A stretch of DNA of 64,000 nt. It comes from G963678445 sp963678445 (GTDB taxonomy: Bacteria > Hydrogenedentota > Hydrogenedentia > Hydrogenedentales > G963678445). Shown here piece after piece: positions 41,315 through 48,479 of this stretch. The position numbers and the translations under genes were made by a program. The stretch lies in contig OY782877.1 in the NCBI GenBank assembly GCA_963678445.1, positions 4,092,001 through 4,156,000 on the forward strand. The letters are read 5' to 3'. Under the pieces are notes generated by a model that searched no databases, was not told the origin of the DNA, and saw only the letters and a list, made by a program, of their open reading frames with translations. Each line of letters starts with the position of its first letter. Position 1 is the first letter of the stretch.

Positions 41315-42718
41315 ATGATGCGATGGACTTTTTTATGGGCCTTGTGTTTAGCGGTTGCATTTAGCGGGCAGGCGCAGCAGATGAAACTAGTCGGTGCGGA
41401 TGGCAACACGCTGCAAGACCTCGCGGGAAGCGACACTTTGGTGACGGTGGTGTTGAAAGATTCAGGTGCCAAGGATATGAATCTGCGTGTTACAGAGGTG
41501 CACCCCACGTATTTCAAAGTAATCGGCAAAAAGGGGGGCGAGGTGCCCTACTTGTACGAATCGGTTGCGGAAGTGCAGGTGCAGGGAAAAGTTGTCCCTG
41601 TTAAAAAATCCGTATTGGAAAACAGCAGTGTACTTACGGCAGAGCAGCGCACGATTGTTGATCGTGCATGGACGCGTGTCGAAGAAATTTTTGCTCAGGA
41701 GACTGAAGCACAAGAATTGCGTATGACGGCGGCCATGTTCCTGGCGGCAGATAAACGCAACGAGGACGCGTTGAAGTATCTAAAGCTGCTCTCGGAAAGT
41801 AACGACTTGGAAACGCAGTTAAATGCCTGCTTTGCTTTGTATATTGTTGGTGAAGAAGTGCCGCAGGAATTGATTCGGTTAGGCTTGGAAAGCGGCAGTC
41901 GCACGGTGCGTGCACAGGCGGCGATCCTGTCGGGTCTGACAGGTTACCGGGATGCGATTCCGGTGATCAATGCCATGTTGCAAGACAGGGCGTCGGAATT
42001 GTCGGCGCCTGCAGCGCGTGCGCTGATCAAACTGGACAATCGCGAGATTATTCCCAAGTTGATGGAGATGCTGGGCGGATTGAACGAGGAAAAGGCGCAT
42101 ATCGCTATTTTGGGTTTGGTTACCTTTGGTGGGGAAGAGATTACCGAAACTTTGCGTTTGCGCGCAGAAGAAGCAGAAGGAATGGAATGGTTCCGTCTGG
42201 CGCAGGCGCTGTACCGTCTGGACGATCCTCAAGGGAAGAAAATGCTGCTTCAGGCCTTCAAAGAATTCCCTACCCTGCAACCTAAGGCCGCACTCTTCCT
42301 GGGACGTGAAGAAGAGTATGAAGCGACGCAATATTTGCGTCAGCGTCTGGCTCGTCGTGAAAATGAGACCGTACCCAACCACATCTATCGCGCCTGCAAT
42401 GCTGCATCGCTCTTCGAGAGTGGTGATCCGGCAGCCTTAGCCGTTTTCCAAAAACTATTGGCGGAAAGCGAGAGTGGGGTAAAGGTCGTTGTATGCTCCT
42501 TGGTTGCCAAATTGAACAACCGACGCTTGTTAACCGTTTTACAAAGTGTGATTGAAAATGTCGATACCGAGGTTTCCCTGGCGGCATCGTGGGCGGCGAT
42601 CGCTTTGTCCTTGCCCGAGCTACGGGAACGGTTGCTTGAGGCAAGAGACAATGGAACGAGCCCATGTTTGGATTCAAGGACGTGTACAGGGTGTAGCTTT
42701 TCGCTTTTCAACCTGTAG
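41315..42718 (+). CDS. secreted HEAT-repeat protein
   Basis: 467 residues from ATG 41315 (GGAGG six bases upstream; ATG 41318 also fits). The signal peptide is FLWALCLAVAFSGQAQ. A small beta domain (about 20-90; FKVIGKKGGEVPYLYESV) is followed by roughly ten HEAT/PBS-lyase-like helical repeats (about 110-440), e.g. ALKYLKLLSESNDLETQLNA, VRAQAAILSGLTGYRDAIPV, SAPAARALIKLDNREIIPKL. It probably acts as a periplasmic scaffold. The last 22 codons overlap the acylphosphatase gene and become Cys/Ser-rich, suggesting a read-through tail. The upstream motif AGCCAGACGGTGTAGTG recurs before the response regulator. Confidence 0.85.
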   Translation: MMRWTFLWALCLAVAFSGQAQQMKLVGADGNTLQDLAGSDTLVTVVLKDSGAKDMNLRVTEVHPTYFKVIGKKGGEVPYLYESVAEVQVQGKVVPVKKSVLENSSVLTAEQRTIVDRAWTRVEEIFAQETEAQELRMTAAMFLAADKRNEDALKYLKLLSESNDLETQLNACFALYIVGEEVPQELIRLGLESGSRTVRAQAAILSGLTGYRDAIPVINAMLQDRASELSAPAARALIKLDNREIIPKLMEMLGGLNEEKAHIAILGLVTFGGEEITETLRLRAEEAEGMEWFRLAQALYRLDDPQGKKMLLQAFKEFPTLQPKAALFLGREEEYEATQYLRQRLARRENETVPNHIYRACNAASLFESGDPAALAVFQKLLAESESGVKVVVCSLVAKLNNRRLLTVLQSVIENVDTEVSLAASWAAIALSLPELRERLLEARDNGTSPCLDSRTCTGCSFSLFNL

Positions 42719-42923
42719 TGAAGCACGGCGGCTGGGATTAACCGGGTGGGTGCGTAACCTGCCTGATGGACGTGTTGAAGCAGAATTCGAGGGCGCGCAG
42801 AGCGCCCTCGATGCTATTTTAGCTTGGTGCCAGCAAGGCCCTCCTGCCGCCTATGTGACCAATGTGCGGGTGGTGCGGGAAACCGGCGAGCCGCGCTACG
42901 ACCACTTTTCGCTACATATGTAG
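42651..42923 (+). CDS. acyP: acylphosphatase
   Basis: 90 residues, the family length. It hydrolyses acyl phosphates in the cytoplasm. The signature IQGRVQGVAFRFST supplies the phosphate-binding Arg and GWVRNLPDGRVEAEFEG the catalytic Asn region. The ATG lies 68 bases inside the 3' end of the HEAT-repeat gene in another frame, so it is either coupled or the HEAT gene has run into it. No clear ribosome site is visible, which fits coupling. Confidence 0.95.
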   Translation: MERAHVWIQGRVQGVAFRFSTCSEARRLGLTGWVRNLPDGRVEAEFEGAQSALDAILAWCQQGPPAAYVTNVRVVRETGEPRYDHFSLHM

Positions 42924-42965
42924 ATACAAAAGGTCTTCTGTAGGGCATTTTAGCGTCAGATGCCG

Positions 42966-43751
42966 TTAGGATGCTTTTCTGAGTACCCAGATCATTTCCT
43001 TGCTTTCCGGTCCAAAGGCGTTGGCATCGAAATCGCCCAGCAACGCTTCTACCTCAAATCCGCAATAGTGTACCAAATGCTCCATCTCTCTCGGTGTAAG
43101 CCATGCGCGGGTAAGGGAAAGCGCCTCGTTATGCAACAATTCCCCCTGCTCATCTTTTTCCTGGATACGATGCTCTTCAATAATCCACTGGCGATACTCG
43201 TCGTACTTTGCAGTATAGAAATGGAGCAAAGAAAGCGCTTCATCAGGAAGATAGTGTTCCCCGACCAGTTGAAAACGTTCCAGACTAGGATCGTTGAGTG
43301 CGGCGGCAATGATTGAAGGGCGGGCAGCCCAGAGGTTGAGAATAGCTACTCCATCGCTTTTTAGATGACGGTGAACACAGTGTAAACAGGCAATCTGCTC
43401 CTGCGGCGTGAGCAGATGCATAAAGGTGCGATATGGCAAATAGATGGCCTGGAAGGTCGTATCCAACGAAAAATCACGCATATCCCCTTGGAGGACTTCT
43501 AACGGTCCGGAGAGTGGGGAGGCCGCTGCCATCTTTTCCCGGCAAATCTCCAGCATACTCGAGGAAATGTCCATCCCCGTGACAGATGCCCCCGACATGG
43601 CCATGGGAATGCAGATACGTCCCGTGCCGCAACCCAGTTCCAGGATGGAACCTGCGGTACGTAGCGCATGTCCAATATAGAATTCCGCTTCACCGGGCAA
43701 GCCTTGATGGATAATGTCATAATAGACCGCCCAGTTGTCGAATTCCGCCAT
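42966..43751 (-). CDS. class I SAM-dependent methyltransferase
   Basis: 261 residues. Intact motif I ILELGCGTGRICIPMA near residue 37, then motif II VTGMDISSSML, motif III GDMRDFSL and YLPYRTFMHLLTPQEQ. It is a methyltransferase-25/11-like small-molecule type; the N-terminus FDNWAVYYDIIHQG is typical. The substrate is unknown. A type B repeat lies just upstream, and the gene converges with acyP, 42 bp away. Compared with the 36313 gene it keeps the normal Gly-rich loop. Confidence 0.93.
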   Translation of the reverse strand: MAEFDNWAVYYDIIHQGLPGEAEFYIGHALRTAGSILELGCGTGRICIPMAMSGASVTGMDISSSMLEICREKMAAASPLSGPLEVLQGDMRDFSLDTTFQAIYLPYRTFMHLLTPQEQIACLHCVHRHLKSDGVAILNLWAARPSIIAAALNDPSLERFQLVGEHYLPDEALSLLHFYTAKYDEYRQWIIEEHRIQEKDEQGELLHNEALSLTRAWLTPREMEHLVHYCGFEVEALLGDFDANAFGPESKEMIWVLRKAS

Positions 43752-43781
43752 CGGTTTTCTCCTTTTATCGGGTGTTTATTT

Positions 43782-43880
43782 TTTATAGACTTCTTTCTTT
43801 TTGCGGAAAAAGAAAGAAGCAAAGAAAAACGAATATGTAAATTAGCTTCGCTATGATATCCACTGCAAGGACGGTATGTG
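43782..43880 (+). repeat. mosaic intergenic repeat, type B
   Basis: CTTCTTTCTTTTT/AAAAAGAAAGAAG hairpin, AAAACGAATATGT, TTAGCTTCGCTATG, CACTGCAAGGACGGTAT; same order as the copy at 37834. Confidence 0.75.
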
Positions 43881-43889
43881 GCCTTTAAG

Positions 43890-43995
43890 GATTGTAAAAG
43901 CAAGCAGCAGCGAAAAATAAATATGTAAACTGGCTTTGCTATGGCTGCCTACGGCGAGGACCACACCTAGTGGCCGCTGGTCCTGGCCACCGTTT
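43890..43995 (+). repeat. truncated type B/type A repeat
   Basis: Lacks the long hairpin. AAATATGTAAACTGGCTTTG, CTATGGCTGCCTACGGC and GAGGACCACACC precede GTGGCCGCTGGTCCTGGCCACC, a compensated variant of the end hairpin. Confidence 0.65.
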
Positions 43996-44101
43996 GAGCA
44001 CTGTACAAGATCTTTACAATAGGTGCAAGCATGTTCATAATGAGTCAGAGCGTGGTGGAGGATAGCGACGTTAGCTTATATAGGGAGCTTCAGCGCAAAG
44101 G

Positions 44102-44866
44102 ATGGCGAAAGACAAGATACAGTTGCTGACGGAGTGGGAAAGTCTGCGTCAAAAGGTGCAGGAATCCGAGCAGAACCTGGATACGGTGCGTACGCTCATT
44201 CAAAAGGCAGACACCCGACGTAAACAGCAGCACGAACGGGAAGAAACCGAGCATTGGAATCGGGTTCTGGACCATTTGGAGCGGTGCCTGACAGAAGCAC
44301 GGGCGCGTACGGAATACCTCAAGTTGTGCAAAAAACGACTGGAAGCCACGTTTGAGCAAAAGTATGGCTTGTTGCCTGCCGATGAGGAAAGGGATCTCAT
44401 TTATGAAGAGGCGGCCTTGTTGAGTGCGTTGCCGCCTCGTACCGAACAGTCCATAGCAACGGCAAAACGCTTGCTGACGTTGCCGCTGGAGCAAATCGCC
44501 AGATTGACTTTACAGCAGGTTTCGGCACTTCATAGGGACATTGTTCGAGAGAATGTAGAGGCAGCTACTAGTGAAATACTGGATGAACTGGAAGCGCATC
44601 CCGTGGGTAACCTGTTGTGGAAGAAAGGGGCAAAGCGCACTCCGGAAACCAACCGGCACCGGCTGTTGCGGGTGGCTCTTGAAAAAATCGCGGCAAACCG
44701 GTTGGATTCATTAACCGAGGAAGAAACACAAGCCTTTTTAGCTAACTATGAACGGCTTGTGGAAAAATTACCCACCACGTTAAAGGATGAGCGATTGAAA
44801 CGCATCCTTCATGCTGCGGTACAACTATTACGCCGTCGCGAACAGTGGCGGTTACAGATGAAATAA
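44102..44866 (+). CDS. coiled-coil protein of unknown function
   Basis: 254 residues, almost entirely helical and charged. It has strong heptads in the first 100 residues (LLTEWESLRQKVQESEQNLD, VRTLIQKADTRRKQQHEREE) and a helical C-terminal half (LERLVEKL-type NYERLVEKLPTTLKDERLKR). No signal peptide or membrane segment; probably cytoplasmic. It lies 58 bp upstream of pilT in the same direction, so it may be a partner of the type IV pilus motor, but the family is not recognised. Confidence 0.75.
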   Translation: MAKDKIQLLTEWESLRQKVQESEQNLDTVRTLIQKADTRRKQQHEREETEHWNRVLDHLERCLTEARARTEYLKLCKKRLEATFEQKYGLLPADEERDLIYEEAALLSALPPRTEQSIATAKRLLTLPLEQIARLTLQQVSALHRDIVRENVEAATSEILDELEAHPVGNLLWKKGAKRTPETNRHRLLRVALEKIAANRLDSLTEEETQAFLANYERLVEKLPTTLKDERLKRILHAAVQLLRRREQWRLQMK

Positions 44867-44924
44867 AAGGTACTTATAGTTGACGCAAGGGGCAATGCCG
44901 TTTATTTAGGATGGAAATGAGATA

Positions 44925-46022
44925 ATGCCGAATTTACAAAAAATTTTAGGCTATGCAGTAAAACATGGGGCTTCCGATATACACCTGACAGTTGGCAGTC
45001 CACCAGCAGTGCGGGTAGATGGGGAAATACGTTTTGTTTCATCGGAGAATGTTACGCCGAGTGATACGCTTTCGTATTTGGACGTACTCATGGATGAGCA
45101 GCAGAAGACCCATTTTATGAAGACAGGCGATGCGGACTTGGCCTATGGGGTGTCCGGATTAGGGCGTTTTCGCGTAAACGTACTGCGACAACGCGGTTCT
45201 GTAGGTATTATAATGCGTCATGTGCGCGGACGTATTTTGGATTTCACAGCCTTGAACCTGCCACCGGTCATGGAAGATATCGCCAATCTGGCACGGGGCC
45301 TGGTCCTCATTACAGGGACGACGGGGAGCGGTAAATCAACGACCCTGGCGTCGATGATAGACTGGATTAACCAACGGCGGCGCGTGCATGTGGTAACGTT
45401 GGAAGACCCGATCGAATTTCTACACAGCAACAAAAAAAGTATCGTAACACAGCGCGAGATTAGTATCGATACGAAAGATTTCTATGTTGCGTTGCGCGCC
45501 GCTATGCGTGAAGATCCCGATGTGATCCTGATTGGCGAAATGCGCGATGCAGAAACCTTCCAGGCGGCGATTTCGGCAGCGGAAACAGGACACCTTGTCT
45601 TTTCAACCCTGCACACGACGAACGCCATGCTGACCATGGACCGTATTCTCGATATGTTTCCCGCCAACATGCACGCCCAGGTTCGCTCGCAGATCGCCCT
45701 GCAACTGCGCGCTTGTGTTGCGCAACGTCTGATTGCCGCCGCCGATGGCGAAGGACGAGTGCCGGCAGTAGAGGTGATGCTGAACAACCCTGCGATTGCC
45801 GCCCTGATAAAAGATAACGTCCTCAACCAGATCCCCGTGGCGATTGCCAACGGTCAAGACGAGGGCATGCAGACATTCAACATGAGTCTGGCGGATTTGA
45901 TTCGAAATAAGCTCATTTCAGAACAAGACGGACTCTGGGCTTCTGATAACCCCGAAGAACTCAAGATGAACCTGCAAGGAATCCGCTTAAGCCAGAATCG
46001 TGGCGGCATTCTCAAGCGTTAA
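44925..46022 (+). CDS. pilT: type IV pilus twitching motility ATPase
   Basis: 365 residues. PilT is the hexameric cytoplasmic motor that retracts type IV pili. N-terminal domain: YAVKHGASDIHLTVG. Walker A GTTGSGKST at 131-139, Asp box VTLEDPIEFLH, Walker B DPDVILIGEMRD near 198-209, His box STLHTTNAMLTMDRI, and the PilT-type AIRNLI-like end appears as LADLIRNKLIS. The tail is short and basic. The retron reverse transcriptase gene converges with it 27 bp away. Prepilin substrates occur elsewhere in the window (21834-22829), though DUF1559 filaments need not be the partners. Confidence 0.95.
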   Translation: MPNLQKILGYAVKHGASDIHLTVGSPPAVRVDGEIRFVSSENVTPSDTLSYLDVLMDEQQKTHFMKTGDADLAYGVSGLGRFRVNVLRQRGSVGIIMRHVRGRILDFTALNLPPVMEDIANLARGLVLITGTTGSGKSTTLASMIDWINQRRRVHVVTLEDPIEFLHSNKKSIVTQREISIDTKDFYVALRAAMREDPDVILIGEMRDAETFQAAISAAETGHLVFSTLHTTNAMLTMDRILDMFPANMHAQVRSQIALQLRACVAQRLIAAADGEGRVPAVEVMLNNPAIAALIKDNVLNQIPVAIANGQDEGMQTFNMSLADLIRNKLISEQDGLWASDNPEELKMNLQGIRLSQNRGGILKR

Positions 46023-46049
46023 CACCTTAAAACGAAAATTCAAGATAGT

Positions 46050-46943
46050 TTATTCTTGGTATTCAGCAAGTTTTTGTAAAGCTTTACAAGAGCTTTCGAG
46101 CAATTTATCATCTGGATTAACCATATGGATGTAGGCCTCGTATCCTTTTAGTTCGTTATATCGGTGTACAAAATCTTTGGGGTTTAAAAAAGCTTGATGA
46201 AGAATTGCACGGAGGCGTTTGCGAGTATTCCGAGGTATCGATGGATGATGGTTTACAACAAGTCCCGTTACAAGTTGTCGTGAATTTTTTCTAGTAAGGT
46301 GGGTCTTAGCTTTATTAAGATGAAATCCTTCAGTTGTTACTATTTTATGGATTTTTTGGATGGCAGCTTCGCTTAGGTTACTGTTTCCTGAAATTGTAAG
46401 GTCGTCACAATAACGAGTAAATGACCACTCTCGAAGTTCGCAGAATTTAAGGAGACGGTTATCAAGACTGCGGCAAATGAGATTGCCAATTTCAGGTGAA
46501 GAGGGAGCTCCTTGAGGTAGTTTCCCTTTATAGGTGGTCAATCTTGCTAGAGCGAATGTCATTTCTTTGCTGTACCCCAATTGCCTAAACAGACCAAATA
46601 CGCGCTCTACTGTTATGGATGGAAAGAAGTCTTTAATATCAGCCGAAAAAACGAAGTTTCTTCCAGAAGGTTGTTTTGCATTTTTGAGTGTTGAACAAGT
46701 AGGGCGGAATGCCATACTCGCCTCAGATATTTCTTGTTTTCTAAGAATATTAGTGAGAATCCAGCGTTGTAGCCCTTTTAATTCAGGGCTAGGAGCACAG
46801 ATAGTTCTATAACCGGCTCCTGATTTCTTGCGCACTCGAAACGCCTTATAAAAATAGTCTGCGGAAAATACATATCTTGTCAGTATGTATTTTGGAATGT
46901 CTAGTTTTTCGGCAAACTGTGAAAGATTATCTACATTTATCAT
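46050..46943 (-). CDS. retron reverse transcriptase
   Basis: 297 residues. It copies the msd part of the adjacent RNA into a branched RNA-DNA hybrid. RT motifs: IPKYILTRYVFS, KSGAGYRTICAPSPELKGLQ, DIKDFFPSI (catalytic Asp at about 102), LPQGAPSSPEIGNL (142-155), the active site RYCDD (177-181; YCDD where many retrons have YADD), and RQLVTGLVVN with the retron-type VTG (225-227). The usual NAxxH element is read here as NAKQPSG. Start: ATG 46943, because the frame upstream runs into the msr-msd RNA; GAGA lies six bases before. It follows the RNA and effector on the same strand. Confidence 0.93.
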   Translation of the reverse strand: MINVDNLSQFAEKLDIPKYILTRYVFSADYFYKAFRVRKKSGAGYRTICAPSPELKGLQRWILTNILRKQEISEASMAFRPTCSTLKNAKQPSGRNFVFSADIKDFFPSITVERVFGLFRQLGYSKEMTFALARLTTYKGKLPQGAPSSPEIGNLICRSLDNRLLKFCELREWSFTRYCDDLTISGNSNLSEAAIQKIHKIVTTEGFHLNKAKTHLTRKNSRQLVTGLVVNHHPSIPRNTRKRLRAILHQAFLNPKDFVHRYNELKGYEAYIHMVNPDDKLLESSCKALQKLAEYQE

Positions 46944-46962
46944 TATTGTCTCTAAATTTGTA

Positions 46963-47161
46963 GAGGGGGGCGTTTGCTTCAATCGATTACTTAGCGATCT
47001 CGACGGTGTGAGCGACACCGATGAATCGGTCATCGATGAATCGGTGCATCGATATTATCGATTCGCGAGCACCGTTCGAGCTCGCTGCATATAGCATGCA
47101 TTACTTCCAGGTTGCCGATGGCAGCAACCGCAACCGTTTGTACGGTCCAAACGCCCCCCTC
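46963..47161 (-). ncRNA. retron msr-msd RNA
   Basis: A perfect 14-bp inverted repeat closes the unit: CAAACGCCCCCCTC at 47148-47161 (a1 side) and GAGGGGGGCGTTTG at 46963-46976 (a2 side). Between them on the minus strand are msr hairpins ACCGT-ACAA-ACGGT (47133-47146) and GGTTGCTG-CCAT-CGGCAACC (47110-47129). A long msd stem follows, pairing 47070-47086 with 46993-47008 (AGCGA, CTCGA and CGGTG helices with one mismatch and one bulge). The tip contains ATCGAT-AAT-ATCGAT and two copies of ATGAATCGGT. A priming G is expected next to the a1 repeat, at about 47147-47148. It lies 22 nt after the effector stop and 19 nt before the RT start. Confidence 0.88.
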
Positions 47162-47183
47162 AAAATCGAAAACAAGAGATTAA

Positions 47184-48044
47184 CTATGTATTTTTTGTTT
47201 CAAGTAGATTTTTCTTAGAAAGTAATCGTAAACGCATTTTACTAATATCTGCTATCAATCCCTTAGGGTATGTGAGTTTTCCAAGCGGTACACAAGGGTA
47301 TAGCATCTTTTTATTATCGTTAGCAACCAGATCAAGGGCACCTAGATTTTTCCTAACTTTTACATATTTTTTTTGTAAAGTTAATTCCGCTAGCAAAAGC
47401 TTCAGATTTCGTGGGGAGATTGGATAGGTGACATATATGAGAAAAAGGGTTATGTAATCTTCAAACTCAAGCTTTTTGTCACCAAGTGTCTTTCCAGGAT
47501 TCGAATAGTAGGTATTGAACCAACATCGTGCGATTTCATAATCAAGTTGAGCAACCACAGCTCTTAGTTTTTGGTGGTTTGATGAATCATAATAGACGAT
47601 TTGATCAGGGCGTAATAACCTGAGGGGACCCAGATTAATGAAGCTCTTGCAGTCTCGATATTGTTCGCTATTAAATACAAGTAATTTTGGATTGATTTTT
47701 TCATCTAATGCAAAAGCAGTAAGTTCTGATATCGTTCCTGGTGATTCTAAGAATATAACCACGAGTTTAGATTCTTTTGCTTTAGCTACTTCGATGGAAA
47801 GATGATCTTGAGAAGGGGTTGTATTTATCCTGAGTTCCTCGATTTGTTCACCGAGAAAAGCACTACATCCCATCTTGGAATTAATGAAATCCCCAATATT
47901 GTGTCTGAGATCGAAGTAGCGCTCTCCTTCTTGTTGGCCACATAAAAAGACGACTAATTTACGTTTCTGTTGGGTGTGTAGGTGCCTGAAGAAATCGCTT
48001 AAAAGCAAGGGTAGTTTGCTAGCTTCCCTAGCGATTGGATTCAT
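47184..48044 (-). CDS. retron effector, NDT-like (retron St85/Ec86-type)
   Basis: 286 residues. The N-terminal half matches the nucleoside-deoxyribosyltransferase-like effector of retron Ec86 by pattern: VVFLCG (31-36), IFLESPGTISELTAF (97-111, with catalytic-type Glu), and SFINLGPLRLLR (134-145), which parallels the Ec86 SFINYGPVRLLR. The C-terminal 100 residues are helical with a winged-helix-like portion. In Ec86 the effector forms filaments with RT-msDNA and is released or activated by phage to deplete a nucleotide cofactor; that role here is inferred. Order on the minus strand is effector, RNA, RT. Codon usage looks more AT-rich than in its neighbours. Confidence 0.9.
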   Translation of the reverse strand: MNPIAREASKLPLLLSDFFRHLHTQQKRKLVVFLCGQQEGERYFDLRHNIGDFINSKMGCSAFLGEQIEELRINTTPSQDHLSIEVAKAKESKLVVIFLESPGTISELTAFALDEKINPKLLVFNSEQYRDCKSFINLGPLRLLRPDQIVYYDSSNHQKLRAVVAQLDYEIARCWFNTYYSNPGKTLGDKKLEFEDYITLFLIYVTYPISPRNLKLLLAELTLQKKYVKVRKNLGALDLVANDNKKMLYPCVPLGKLTYPKGLIADISKMRLRLLSKKNLLETKNT

Positions 48045-48363
48045 AGACAGAAATTCCTAAGTTTTGTTTAAAGTTATATTATCAGTGTTACAAAAATACT
48101 TGCCAGAATACAAATTAATATTAATCTTTCCCTATTCGTTATTAATTAAACATGTATTATGAATAACTATATATGTAATAGTGATTTGTATCTTTGCTTT
48201 TCTTGTTCGTCTAGGGGTTGGTGTGCTGCAGTTGTAGACGTTTTACCAATTGTACGGATACCTATAGTCAAAAAACCTTAATTTTTATGGGAAACGGGGT
48301 GCTATTAGGACGTGTCTGTGTTGCAAGGAAGCATCCTTTCTTCTTTTCTCAGTAAAAAGAAAT
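48045..48363. other. AT-rich region upstream of the retron
   Basis: About 320 bp of very AT-rich DNA with TTAAT tracts, probably the retron promoter region (GATAATATAACT on the minus strand near 48070 is a possible -10 area). No gene. Confidence 0.45.
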
Positions 48364-48433
48364 AAAAAAACCTCCCACGGAAAAATCTGTCCAACTCATG
48401 GGGGCCATTTCACAGTCTGTGAACCGTGAGAGG
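48364..48433 (-). terminator. terminator of the alpha-galactosidase-like gene
   Basis: On the minus strand CCTCTCACGG pairs with CCGTGGGAGG (10 bp, one G-T) around an inner TTCACAG/CTGTGAA hairpin, followed by seven Ts; 47 nt after the stop. Confidence 0.85.
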
Positions 48434-48479
48434 GGGAGAGCTGGGCGGGTTATTGGTGTTGTTTGTTTTTTTTGAGGGT

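Noticed and set aside
46944..47033. Upstream extension of the retron RT by 30 codons
   Set aside because: The extension lies inside the msd and a2 region of the RNA; the RT fold begins at the ATG 46943.
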